From an uncultured Poribacteria bacterium (GTDB lineage: Bacteria > Poribacteria > WGA-4E > WGA-3G), in the NCBI GenBank assembly GCA_958295855.1, contig OY282383.1:3700481-3764480 (forward strand): 64,000 nucleotides of DNA, written 5' to 3'. Position numbers and translations under genes: made by a program. The notes below the pieces were generated by a model. The model was not told where the DNA came from and ran no database searches. It saw nothing but the letters and a program-made list of their open reading frames with translations. This document shows, one piece after another, positions 15,213 to 24,288 of this stretch; within the stretch, counting starts at the first letter, position 1; each line of letters opens with the position of its first letter.

Positions 15213-17201
15213 ATGAAAACCCGCTTTTCACAACTCAGCCATCATCTTTACGTCCATCATGGGCATGTCAACACGGGCATTCTCCGTGATGGAAACCGCG
15301 CGCTGCTCATCGATGCGAGCGGGAATACGCTGCACACCACACTCGCAGAATTAGGCATCACGACGGTTGAGCACATCCTCTTTACGCACCACCATCGGGA
15401 TAGCGTTTCTGGATTTCCGATACCAGATGATGCCCGCGTCGGCGTGCCTGCTAAAGGGAGAGAGTGGTTCTCTCATGTCGAGGCGTTTTGGCATGAACCA
15501 AAGTACCGATGGCATCTCTACAACTATCGGCCGCACAACCTCATGCTCGCCAATTCTATCCGCGTAACCGATACATACACTGAAGGCGCGCAGATAGCGT
15601 GGGGCGCAGCATCGCTGACAGTCCTTGAAACGCCAGGGCATACCGATGAGAGCGTCACCTACCTCATTGATGTTGACGACAAACGCTTCGCCTTCTGTGG
15701 TGACCTCATCTACGACGAAGGCACGTTGTGGGAACTCTATAGTTTACAAAAAGGGCAGCAGACGAGCGACTACCACGGGTTTCTCGGGGCGCGAAACGAA
15801 TTAACGGAGAGCCTTGAGAAGATCCGCTGTGCATCGCCAACGGCTCTTATTCCTACCCACGGCGTTGTCATGAACACTCCCGACCGGGCAATTGACACAC
15901 TCCTGAAACAACTGGAGCACTGCTACGATAAATACGTCGCGATTTCTGCACTTCGGTACTATTTTCCAAAGTTATTTGCGGAGTCGCTACCAGAGGGCGC
16001 TCCTACCGGAAGAGAAGATACCGAATTTGAAGGACGTGCCGGACACATGCCTATCCGAGAAGGCAAGCCGCCGCCCGAATTCTTACGCCACTTTGGTACA
16101 ACGTGGCTAATTATCTCCGAGACAGGAGAGGCGTTCGTGATGGATTGCGGCTCACCGCATGTTATCAAACAGATTCAGCAGTTGCAAACGGACGGCGACA
16201 TTTCGGAGGTTACCCAGTTTTGGGTGACGCACTACCACGATGATCACGTTGATGCCATTCCCGAATTCCAGGAAACCTTCCCCTGTGAAACCGTAACGGA
16301 TGCAGTTGTTGCACAAGTCATCACAAATCCGAGTGGCTTCCGTATCCCGTGTATCTCCCCCGCTGTCGCTCGACTCGACCGTGTCACACACGATGGCGAT
16401 TCATGGCAGTGGAATGAATTCACGATGACTGCCTACCATTTCCCTGGCCAGACCTATTATCACGGTGGGTTGCTCGTGGAGGGGCGAAGTGTGCGAATGT
16501 TTTTTGCCGGGGATTCCTTCACTATGGCAGGAATTGATGACTATTGCTCTGGCAATCGGAATCTGCTCGGCAAAGACGTGGGGTATGAAAAGTGCCTGCG
16601 GCTAATTCAACACCTCAAACCGACGCATCTTTTCAACTGCCATGTTGACCCGGCGTTTGATTTTACCGATGCTGAAATCCAGTACATGTTGGAGACGCTC
16701 GCCGAACGTGAGAAATGCTACACCGCGCTCTTCCCTTGGGACTACGCAAACTACGGCATGGACGAACATTGGGTGCGCTGTTATCCATATCAACAGGAAG
16801 TCGTGCCAGGGGCAACAGTCCAATTGCGCGTAGAGATAACAAATCATTCACTTGAACCGCGAACCGCGACCGCTCAACCGATTCTTCCAGCATCGTGGCA
16901 TACGGAAATCGAGCATGTTGAAACAACCATTCCACCAAAAGCAGATGGACACATTAATTTTTCCATTCCGATTCCGAGGGCTGATGTGGCGAATTTGGTG
17001 CATGGCGAGGCACGGAGCCCTCGCCCTACAGTCAAAGAAGGCGAACAGACTCACCCTATAGCTGAAAGCGAGGGACAAATGCGAGTCGTGATTCCCGTGG
17101 ACATCACCTATAACGCGCGCCCGCTCGGCCAATTCCGAGAAGCAATTTTCGTTTTCAATGGTAGTAGGCATAATCCGTTATGCCGTAACAGCAGGAGCTG
17201 A
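15213..17201 (+). CDS. Protein with two metallo-beta-lactamase domains
   Basis: 662 residues. The first MBL domain (about 1-230) has THHHRDS, PGHTDES and CGDLIYDEG; the second (about 290-490) has VTHYHDDHVD, PGQTYYHGG, FAGDSF and NCHVD. Both keep zinc ligands, the second more completely. The C-terminal ~130 residues look like a beta-sandwich. A palindromic element (17004-17029) is in frame within this tail. The ATG has a GGAGG site (15202-15206). It is probably a hydrolase of the catabolic block; the substrate is unknown. Its end overlaps the open frame of the next gene. Confidence 0.75.
   Translation: MKTRFSQLSHHLYVHHGHVNTGILRDGNRALLIDASGNTLHTTLAELGITTVEHILFTHHHRDSVSGFPIPDDARVGVPAKGREWFSHVEAFWHEPKYRWHLYNYRPHNLMLANSIRVTDTYTEGAQIAWGAASLTVLETPGHTDESVTYLIDVDDKRFAFCGDLIYDEGTLWELYSLQKGQQTSDYHGFLGARNELTESLEKIRCASPTALIPTHGVVMNTPDRAIDTLLKQLEHCYDKYVAISALRYYFPKLFAESLPEGAPTGREDTEFEGRAGHMPIREGKPPPEFLRHFGTTWLIISETGEAFVMDCGSPHVIKQIQQLQTDGDISEVTQFWVTHYHDDHVDAIPEFQETFPCETVTDAVVAQVITNPSGFRIPCISPAVARLDRVTHDGDSWQWNEFTMTAYHFPGQTYYHGGLLVEGRSVRMFFAGDSFTMAGIDDYCSGNRNLLGKDVGYEKCLRLIQHLKPTHLFNCHVDPAFDFTDAEIQYMLETLAEREKCYTALFPWDYANYGMDEHWVRCYPYQQEVVPGATVQLRVEITNHSLEPRTATAQPILPASWHTEIEHVETTIPPKADGHINFSIPIPRADVANLVHGEARSPRPTVKEGEQTHPIAESEGQMRVVIPVDITYNARPLGQFREAIFVFNGSRHNPLCRNSRS
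17004..17029. repeat. Palindromic element in frame in the MBL gene
   Basis: GGCGAGG-CACGGAG-CCCTCGCC then CTAC, related to the GGCAGGCACAAGGCACTGCC elements. It adds about nine residues (GEARSPRPT). Confidence 0.65.
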
Positions 17202-17208
17202 AAAAAAC

Positions 17209-17628
17209 GTGCTAAACTTATCACATCCCACTGTGGACATCGCCATTACCTGTAGCAATTTTGCAGAGTCGCTGGACTTTTATCACAAAAAGTTGGGGTT
17301 TGAAATTGTGCTGGAGTTGGAGATTCCAGAGACGCTTGCACGCGAGGTAGGGCTTGCCCCGACAGGCTTTCGGCAGGTTCGGCTTAAAGCCGGAAACACA
17401 CTCATCAAACTCATGGATATTGAATCGCCACCACCGACACCCACAGAGGCGTTTCCAGCAGGTGTCCGCTGGCTTACTTTTTTTGTTGAGGATATTGAGA
17501 AAACGGTTGACATATTAAAACAGAACGGCGTAGAATTCCTATCCGAACCCATAAGCGCCCCCGATGCCGCTGGCGTGGCGTGCTCGCCGGATCCAGATGG
17601 TATTCTGATTGAACTGGTCCAAATATGA
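17209..17628 (+). CDS. Glyoxalase/VOC family protein
   Basis: 139 residues from the GTG at 17209 (AGGAG ahead); an ATG at 17158 would lie inside the preceding gene. One VOC domain of paired beta-alpha-beta-beta-beta units: HPTVDIAITCSNFAESLDFYHKKLGFEI at the start, then GVRWLTFFVEDIEKTVDILKQNGVEFLSEP and SPDPDGILIELVQI. Metal ligands probably include the His and Glu in the first and last strands. Coupled to the next gene by an ATGA overlap. Confidence 0.75.
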   Translation: MLNLSHPTVDIAITCSNFAESLDFYHKKLGFEIVLELEIPETLAREVGLAPTGFRQVRLKAGNTLIKLMDIESPPPTPTEAFPAGVRWLTFFVEDIEKTVDILKQNGVEFLSEPISAPDAAGVACSPDPDGILIELVQI

Positions 17629-17636
17629 GAGGCGTT

Positions 17637-18524
17637 ATGAAAGCATTAACCCACACCCAAATCCACGATTTTAACGAAAAGGGCTATCTGTTAGTCGAAG
17701 ATGCTCTTTCTCCCGACGACTTAAATCCGCTTATTGCCGAGTTTGAAGAGATTGTTGACACAGGGGCATCAGAGCTCTACGGAGAAGGTGAACTTGACTC
17801 CACATTCAAAACAGAAGGGTTTGACACCCGTTTGGCAAAAATTACGGCGCAATCCCCTGTCGTGTTTCAAAAATTGTTCAGCGGTGCACACACCGGCCCC
17901 GCCCTCTTTGAGTTGCTCGTCAATCCGAAACTACTTGACATCGCCGAGTCGCTCGTCGGGCCGGAGATTATGTGTCATCCAGCATACCGGGTGCGTCCCA
18001 AGCTCCCTGAACACGCCCGCACCTTAGTGCCTTGGCATCAGGATGCAGGTTATATGGAGCCTGACTGCGATTCGGTTTTACAACTCACTATCTGGATTCC
18101 GCTGATAGATGCGACTATCGAAAACGGGTGTCTTGAGGTGATTCCGCATGCACATCGGGAGGGCGTTTTCCGGCATCGCAGTGTCAAGGCCCGGCTCTAT
18201 CTTGATATACCGCTAGACGCATTGCCCGAAGCAGAGCCAGTGATAATTCCTGTGAAGTTTGGCAGTGTCCTCCTTTTCACAAATTTGACACCGCACCGCT
18301 CCATTCCAAATACCAGTAACCAAGTCAGGTGGAGTGTTGATACCCGCTATCAGGACGCGTCTAAACCGACAGGCTATCAACCCGAAGCAGGGTTCCTTGC
18401 GCGGAGCCGCCTGCATCCTGAAGATGTTATCACCACACCTGAAGCGTTTAAGCACATTCGCGACACCCATCAACCCGGTCCAGGCCCGCAACGATGGGCA
18501 GAAGAGGAAATCCACAATGCATGA
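17637..18524 (+). CDS. PhyH family Fe(II)/2-oxoglutarate dioxygenase
   Basis: 295 residues from the ATG at 17637; an ATG at 17625 overlaps the preceding stop and is the alternative. The PhyH fold shows FNEKGYLLVEDALSPDDL at the N-terminus, the iron motif His-Gln-Asp in VPWHQDAGY, PLIDATIENGCLEVIPHAH, and a distal His in LTPHRSIPN with Arg in NQVRWSVD for 2-oxoglutarate. It hydroxylates a small molecule not identifiable here. It sits at the end of the catabolic block. Confidence 0.85.
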   Translation: MKALTHTQIHDFNEKGYLLVEDALSPDDLNPLIAEFEEIVDTGASELYGEGELDSTFKTEGFDTRLAKITAQSPVVFQKLFSGAHTGPALFELLVNPKLLDIAESLVGPEIMCHPAYRVRPKLPEHARTLVPWHQDAGYMEPDCDSVLQLTIWIPLIDATIENGCLEVIPHAHREGVFRHRSVKARLYLDIPLDALPEAEPVIIPVKFGSVLLFTNLTPHRSIPNTSNQVRWSVDTRYQDASKPTGYQPEAGFLARSRLHPEDVITTPEAFKHIRDTHQPGPGPQRWAEEEIHNA

Positions 18525-19065
18525 ATTACGCCAACATTCTTGTAGGCGCGCCCCAGTTATATTGAGACACCAACCGCGCAAGGTGCGTCTATCAATATTG
18601 AGTCTCCTCATGCTCGCCCTATTCATGAGCGGTGCTAAACCGCCAACTGAGAAGCAGAAACCGAAGGAGATTGAATGCCGCGGCAATATCGTATGCTTAG
18701 CAGAGGAGATGCACACGCATTATAACGTAGAACTCTTTAAAACCCATGAACATCTATACGGTGTCAAAACAGAGGATGGTACATACTACACCTTTTTGCG
18801 CACATCGTTAGCCGAGGCACTCTTTGTTGACAAGCGATTACATGAGAAAGATTTGGTTATCAAAGGTCGCGTTTTTCCCAAAACACAATTGCTGGAGATA
18901 ATCCGTTTTTCCGCTATCAAGGATGGCGTTGTACATGAACTCTACTACTACTGCGACACATGCTATATCCGCACCGTTGCCCCAGGAAATTGCTATTGTT
19001 GTCAGGCACCGGTTGTGTTGATTGAGAAACCCCTGAATGTCGATTCCACAATACCGTCGCCGTAG
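18517..19065 (+). CDS. Membrane-anchored protein with C-terminal Cys cluster
   Basis: 182 residues from the ATG at 18517, overlapping the PhyH stop. A basic start and one hydrophobic segment (residues ~29-45) suggest a membrane anchor or signal. The middle is a small beta-rich domain (THEHLYGVKTEDGTYYTFLR) similar in feel to an OB-fold. The C-terminal CDTC, then CYCC about 13 residues later, could bind metal. I do not recognise a family. Confidence 0.55.
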   Translation: MHELRQHSCRRAPVILRHQPRKVRLSILSLLMLALFMSGAKPPTEKQKPKEIECRGNIVCLAEEMHTHYNVELFKTHEHLYGVKTEDGTYYTFLRTSLAEALFVDKRLHEKDLVIKGRVFPKTQLLEIIRFSAIKDGVVHELYYYCDTCYIRTVAPGNCYCCQAPVVLIEKPLNVDSTIPSP

Positions 19066-19774
19066 AAAGGGTGTTGCTTTACTGGGTGCGTCCCCTAAAG
19101 CATGATTTAGGGTCTGTTTACATTGCAAGAGTACTACCTAAGTTGCCACTTACAAATGGTATTGTTTTCTCGGAGTCTTTAGCACCAGCGGTGCGTGCCC
19201 AAAACCAAAAGCACCAGCGGTGCGACATGTGTATAGCCGCCGCGCAGACCCAAAACCAAAAGCACCAGCGGTGCGATCGGGTGTGTCTACATTGCAAGAG
19301 TGCTACCCAGGTTGTCACTTACAAATGGTATTGTTTTCTCCGAGTCTTTAGCACCAGCGGTGCGACATGTGTATAGCCGCCGCGCAGACCCAAAACCAAA
19401 AGCACCAGCGGTGCGACATGTGTATAGCCGCCGCACGAGCCCAAAACCAAAAGCACCAGCGGTGCGACATGTGGAGAGAAAGTCTCGCCCTTGTAACTTG
19501 ATTAGCGGAGCTGTCGGAGCGCGATGCACGTCGCATCTGGGCGAGACAGGTATTTACCCCCGCAAAGCGGGGGAATCTACCCTTAGCCGCAAAACTGTCA
19601 GTTTGCGGGCTGCGCATTGCACCACGCTGCCAGTTTTTATACCTACTTCAGTTCATTCGTCTTGTAAACCTCAGGTTCATGGGGTATTATTTATGAACCA
19701 CTCTCAGTTAATTTATGCCTTATTAGAATTGCGGGAAGGGCAATGAACCCGCCGTGAAGTCTAAAGGAGGAAGA
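19066..19774. repeat. Gene-free stretch with clustered palindromic repeats
   Basis: Six copies of GCACCAGCGGTGCG start at 19182, 19211, 19262, 19351, 19402 and 19453, at 29-, 51-, 89-, 51- and 51-base steps. The stretches between are themselves repeated, and a ~78-base block at 19119-19196 recurs at 19289-19365. A CCCCCGC/GCGGGGG palindrome with AAA centre is at 19555-19575. A 17-codon frame at 19693-19746 has nothing to support it as a gene. Confidence 0.85.
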
Positions 19775-20968
19775 ATGCAAAGACGCCCCAGAATTGCAGC
19801 GATTGCGACGATTTATCACAAATACTCGCACGCACAACACATCGTGGATCGGTTTTTAGATGGCTACGGGTGGAACAGCCGCCACCATTATCCCCCCATG
19901 GATCTCGTCTCTCTCTATGTTGAGCAGATCGGAGACAATGACTTGAGCCGCGAACGCTTGAAACGCTACCCGTTAGTAGAATCCTATCCTACAATTGCGG
20001 AGACACTGACGCGCGGGGGAGACAAATTGGCCGTTGAAGGCGTGCTCCTCATCGGCGAACACGGGGATTATCCCACCAATGAGAAGGGACAGCGGCTCTA
20101 CCCCCGCTATGAGCACTTCAAGCAGATTGCTGAGGTCTACGAAAGAAGCGGGCGCGGTGTGCCGACATTTAACGACAAACATCTCTCATGGAATTGGGAG
20201 TGGGCGCGCGAGATGTACAACATCTCTCACTCCATGGGCTTCGCATTTATGGCAGGCTCCTCGCTTCCCGTTACGTGGCGCACGCCCTCAATTGATATGC
20301 CGCTCGGCGTGCCAGTCTCAGAGGCAGTTTGCGTCGGCTACGGCGGTGTGGATAGTTACGATTTCCACGCGCTGGAAACCCTGCAATGTATGGTAGAACG
20401 GCGCAAAGGTGGCGAAAGCGGTGTGAAATGGCTACAAGCATATCGCGGAGATGCGTTCTGGGAAGCACATCACACCGAGTGCTGGTCCCGGGAACTTTTT
20501 GAAGCGGCCCTTTGTCGGAGTCATACCCTCACGCCGTCGCGCCCCGGATTTAACAATAACTTTCCGACGTTGGACGAACTGAAAGAAATTGTGAAAGATC
20601 CGATAGCGTATCAATACGAGCATCACGACAGGCTTAAATCTACCATGATTCTGATGAACGGGCTGGTGCAGGATTTCAACTTCGCTGCTTCTATCGGGTC
20701 GGACGACAAAATTCTTTCAACACAGATGTATCTCCCGATGCCCCCTGCCCGGACGACGTTGGCAAACTTCTTCTCACCTTTAGTGAACAATATTGAGAAA
20801 ATGTTTCTGACAGGCGAGGCAACCTATCCGGTTGAGCGCACGTTGTTGACAACGGGACTCGTTGCGGCGGGAGTGGATAGCCTTTTTACGGAAGGCGCAA
20901 AACAGGAGACACCGCATTTAGATATAGCCTATCAACCCACCGAGGAGTCAACGTTCTGGCGGACATAA
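19775..20968 (+). CDS. Unrecognised ~400-residue family, paralogue A
   Basis: 397 residues from the ATG at 19775, preceded by AAAGGAGG. No family recognised. Features shared with the paralogue at 21177: an N-terminal IYHKYSHAQHIVDRFL, VLLIGEHGDYPTNEKGQ, TFNDKHLSW, AGSSLPVTWR, and DFHALETLQCMVERRKGG. The conserved His, Glu and Asp in these motifs could form an active site. No signal peptide. The pattern resembles a cytoplasmic enzyme with an alpha/beta (oxidoreductase- or isomerase-like) start, but that is only an impression. Confidence 0.75.
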   Translation: MQRRPRIAAIATIYHKYSHAQHIVDRFLDGYGWNSRHHYPPMDLVSLYVEQIGDNDLSRERLKRYPLVESYPTIAETLTRGGDKLAVEGVLLIGEHGDYPTNEKGQRLYPRYEHFKQIAEVYERSGRGVPTFNDKHLSWNWEWAREMYNISHSMGFAFMAGSSLPVTWRTPSIDMPLGVPVSEAVCVGYGGVDSYDFHALETLQCMVERRKGGESGVKWLQAYRGDAFWEAHHTECWSRELFEAALCRSHTLTPSRPGFNNNFPTLDELKEIVKDPIAYQYEHHDRLKSTMILMNGLVQDFNFAASIGSDDKILSTQMYLPMPPARTTLANFFSPLVNNIEKMFLTGEATYPVERTLLTTGLVAAGVDSLFTEGAKQETPHLDIAYQPTEESTFWRT

Positions 20969-20976
20969 ACGGGGGA

Positions 20977-21160
20977 CAGCACAGCGGAGCGTGTCTACTC
21001 CCTGTTACGGCACGGCGGAGCGTGCCTACTCCCTGTTACGGCACGGCGGAGCGTGCCTACTCCCTGTTATGGCACGGCGGAGCGTGTCTACTCCCTGTTA
21101 CGGCACGGCGGAGCGTGTCTACTCCCTGTTACGGCACGGCGGAGCGTGCCTACTACCTTG
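20977..21160. repeat. 31-bp palindromic tandem repeat, about six units
   Basis: Unit GGCACGGCGGAGCGTGCC plus a 13-base spacer TACTCCCTGTTAC, repeated about six times with few changes. GGCACG and CGTGCC pair around a short loop. It fills the whole leader of the gene starting at 21177. Related single units are at 54635-54725 before queC. Confidence 0.9.
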
Positions 21161-21176
21161 CATAGGAGAAAAAATC

Positions 21177-22391
21177 ATGAAACGAATTGCAGTTATCACG
21201 ACTATCTACCGTTACCTATCGCATGCACAACACTTCGCCGACCGGTTCCTCGTCGGCTATCCGATTGAGGGCAGGTGGCATCGCCCGGATATGAAAATCG
21301 TCTCCCTATTCGTAGACCAGCAGCCAGAAGGTGAGCAGAGCCTCGACCGTGCCAGAGAATTCGGTTTCTCTGTCTATCCCACGATTGCCGAAGCGCTCCG
21401 GTGCGGTGGCGACAAACTCGCTGTGGACGCGGTGCTGCTCATCGGGGAACACGGCGATTATCCACACAATGAAAAAGGGCAGGTGCTTTATCCGCGGTAT
21501 GAATTTTTCAAGGCGTGCGTCAAGGTATTTGAAGAAGATGGGCGTGCCGTGCCTATCTTTAACGACAAACATCTCTCCTACAGTTTTGAGAAAGCGAAGG
21601 AGATGGTGGACGACGCGCACCGCCTCGGCTTTGGGTTGCTCGCAGGCTCTTCGCTCCCTGTCACGTGGCGATTGCCGGATGTGGAACTGCCACTTGACTG
21701 CGAAATAGTAAACGCGCTGATGGTAGGCGTTGGCGGTTCCGATCCGATGGATTATCACGCCTTAGAAGCGATGCAATGTATGGTGGAACGCCGAAAGGGG
21801 GGCGAAACCGGTGTGTATGCCGTTCAAATGTTAGAGGGAGATGCAGTCTGGGAAGCAGGCAAGGAAGGTGCCTGGTCGTATGAACTCTTAGCAGCTGCGC
21901 TCTCCCGAAGCGATACGCCGTGCGGATTAACACTTGAAGATGGTAGAACGCAAGATCTGCTTGACACCAGCGAACCTGAGGCACGGAGACCGCGGGGAAC
22001 AGAGAAGAGTAAACTTGAGAAACTTGTTGACAATCCATCTCTCTACCTCATTGATTACGAAGATGGGCTGCGCGGGACACTTCTGATGCTCAATGGCGCG
22101 GTCCGTGACTACTGTTTCGCTGCACGGCTGAAAGGGAACCCACTGCCGGTGTCAACACAGTTTTTCTTAACCCCGACTCCGAACGTCACCTATTCTGCCT
22201 GTCTCATCGCGAAGATCGAGGAATTGTTTGAAACAGGCGTTGCGCCCTATCCGGCCGAGCGGACCTTGTTGGTGAGCGGTGCCTTGGAGAGTTGTCTCAC
22301 CTCGCGCATTCAAGGACAGGCGCGTTTAGAAACGCCACATCTTGATGTTGAATACCGCGCGCCTGCGGAATCGCAGTATGCACGGCGGTAA
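21177..22391 (+). CDS. Unrecognised ~400-residue family, paralogue B
   Basis: 404 residues from the ATG at 21177 (AGGAG at 21164). The frame is open upstream to 20991, but that part is just the tandem repeat. Same motifs as the gene at 19775: RYLSHAQHFADRFL, VLLIGEHGDYPHNEKGQ, IFNDKHLSY, AGSSLPVTWR, DYHALEAMQCMVERRKGG. It carries an extra segment of about 13 residues (SEPEARRPRGTEK) that coincides with a GAGGCACGG palindromic element (about 21977-22003). Pairing with paralogue A suggests a heteromer or successive steps. Confidence 0.75.
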   Translation: MKRIAVITTIYRYLSHAQHFADRFLVGYPIEGRWHRPDMKIVSLFVDQQPEGEQSLDRAREFGFSVYPTIAEALRCGGDKLAVDAVLLIGEHGDYPHNEKGQVLYPRYEFFKACVKVFEEDGRAVPIFNDKHLSYSFEKAKEMVDDAHRLGFGLLAGSSLPVTWRLPDVELPLDCEIVNALMVGVGGSDPMDYHALEAMQCMVERRKGGETGVYAVQMLEGDAVWEAGKEGAWSYELLAAALSRSDTPCGLTLEDGRTQDLLDTSEPEARRPRGTEKSKLEKLVDNPSLYLIDYEDGLRGTLLMLNGAVRDYCFAARLKGNPLPVSTQFFLTPTPNVTYSACLIAKIEELFETGVAPYPAERTLLVSGALESCLTSRIQGQARLETPHLDVEYRAPAESQYARR

Positions 22392-22540
22392 GGTGTTTTG
22401 TGGGTGCTTGTTAATGGATTTCGCGGATTTTATGATGGAAACCCGCTGTGATATAGGAATAGGCATCGACGCGCCTACATTTGCTTCTTTTCTTATCCGC
22501 GTCATCCGTGTCCGATGCCTAATCCGCGATTCAGATGTGC

Positions 22541-24160
22541 TTAAACCGAGGAGGGCTGTGCTTGTATCACAGGTATCACGTAGCTCCGAATCGTCACATC
22601 GTCCACCGTTTCTGTCTCTATTCGCGGCTCTGGATTCTGACGATGATCAAATACTACATAGTACCCCGCCACGGCACCCTCCAATTTCAGATACGCGGCG
22701 AGTTGCTTCTTGCCCGCCTGATAGTACCGAACCCCCTCCCATATCTTGGTCTCAACGATATATTTTCGCTGGTTGTGGAGGAGCAGCAGGTCTATTCTGC
22801 CACGCCCAGTTTGGACTTCAAGGAACATAGCCGCGCCCACAATGCGTACAAAGTGGTCCAAATACGCGTAAAGCAGGTGTTGGCCGACGTATTCTTGTGG
22901 TGTATCCGGGACCTGTAGGATGCGAAAGCCTGCGCGGGCGATGAACGCTTGGAAGTTGTCGAGAAGCGGCACCATCTCAAGTTGCCCTGCGGGTGTGAGG
23001 TAATCAATAAAATTCACCCCGCTCTCTTCAGAGAAGTACGTATTTTCAAGTCCATTAAAAGTCGGTTTGAATATTTGCAGGATGCGATGATGATAAATCG
23101 GGTTGACAATCTCACACATACCGGCAGCGTCTGCCGCGATAACGCCATAGGTGACGAGTTCATTCATGAGGGTATCGTCTGGATTGAACAGCACCCCGCT
23201 TTCATAAGAAGCGATTTGCATCAGGATTTTTCCAAAGCGGAGGTCTCTTCGGACATTGGTTCTCAAATGATCAATGTTGGTGTTTCCTTCGATGAGGAGT
23301 CGCTGATGTGCCTTTGTAAAGTGTGCTGGTGTCATCGTTTCCGTTTTGGGAATGTCCAGTTCCTCGGTGAGTATCTGCGCGAGTCTATTGACTAAGAAGG
23401 GTTGCCCGGCAGTCTGTTTGTGGAGAATGTCAATAACCTCTGGGGTGAAGGCTTGCCCGACTTCCTCCGTATATTGCCCCAGCAACTCGCGCACCTGTTC
23501 CACCGTGAAGTCCGGCAATCGGAATTCATCTTGGATATTGAACGGCGAGACAGACCGGTCGTAGTCGAGTTGCGCGATACTCTTAACCCCCACAATGCCG
23601 ACGCTGTGCGGACATCGAGGTTTACCGGAGAGATAGATGTGCCGGAGGGCATACAGGAAATCACTCACGACGGTTTGCGGGATGCCATCAAACTCGTCAA
23701 TGAGAAGCACAACCCGTTTGAAAGCACGCACCCCCTTGTGAGAATCGCTGTCCAGAAAACTGTCGAGGTTTTCAAAAAACCTGCCCATCGAAAAATGATC
23801 TGTTAGCGTTGTATTCTCCAGAAATTGCGTGAGTGCCTCAGAAGGCACGCCGCCGCGTTGTTGGAAAACGCGCCGAATTTGCCGGTGAATCATGTAGGAG
23901 AGTTCCGCGTAAAAAGTGGGAGGTGCGGCATTGCGCATTGTTTGGAAATCCAACTGAATTGGGAAATAGGTTGGATCTTCGGTTGTGAGTGTGTCAAGTG
24001 CCAATCGAAAAAAGGTGGTCTTGCCGGTCTGGCGTGGGGCGAAAAGGACGATGTACTTGCCATCTTTGACGCCACTGATGAAATCCGCTGTCTCCTCCGT
24101 GCGTGGCACAACATAATTATCCTCAGGATACACACGGCCTTGGGTGCCAAAACTTCTCAT
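22541..24160 (-). CDS. AAA-like ATPase with C-terminal PD-(D/E)XK nuclease, copy A
   Basis: 539 residues. N-terminal P-loop ATPase: Walker A APRQTGKTTFF near residue 42, Walker B RVVLLIDEFDGIP near residue 145, and a winged-helix-like segment (about 225-300). The C-terminal nuclease has GRGRIDLLLLHNQRKYIVETKIW (about 455-475, Asp ... Glu-x-Lys). Such fusions are widespread, of unknown function, and suspected of defence roles. The 4 bases before the ATG and a GGAG site are shared with copy B. The segment around residues 300-470 is much more divergent from copy B than either end. Confidence 0.8.
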   Translation of the reverse strand: MRSFGTQGRVYPEDNYVVPRTEETADFISGVKDGKYIVLFAPRQTGKTTFFRLALDTLTTEDPTYFPIQLDFQTMRNAAPPTFYAELSYMIHRQIRRVFQQRGGVPSEALTQFLENTTLTDHFSMGRFFENLDSFLDSDSHKGVRAFKRVVLLIDEFDGIPQTVVSDFLYALRHIYLSGKPRCPHSVGIVGVKSIAQLDYDRSVSPFNIQDEFRLPDFTVEQVRELLGQYTEEVGQAFTPEVIDILHKQTAGQPFLVNRLAQILTEELDIPKTETMTPAHFTKAHQRLLIEGNTNIDHLRTNVRRDLRFGKILMQIASYESGVLFNPDDTLMNELVTYGVIAADAAGMCEIVNPIYHHRILQIFKPTFNGLENTYFSEESGVNFIDYLTPAGQLEMVPLLDNFQAFIARAGFRILQVPDTPQEYVGQHLLYAYLDHFVRIVGAAMFLEVQTGRGRIDLLLLHNQRKYIVETKIWEGVRYYQAGKKQLAAYLKLEGAVAGYYVVFDHRQNPEPRIETETVDDVTIRSYVIPVIQAQPSSV

Positions 24161-24288
24161 TTTTTGCTCCTTGTCGTTAACATCCTAGCCATCTATTGTA
24201 TCACATCGCCGTATGAAAGTCCATACCTAATTTCCGATGCGCTCTACAGAAAATTTGCACAGAGGCAGTCAGTCAGATGCAGATCTGC

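Noticed and set aside
19119..19470. CRISPR-like array
   Set aside because: The spacers between palindromes are themselves repeats, the steps are irregular and there are no cas genes.
20977..21160. Short CRISPR or coding N-terminus of paralogue B
   Set aside because: 31-base perfect tandem units with repeated spacers are not CRISPR; the upstream open frame merely translates the repeats, and a good RBS and ATG follow at 21177.
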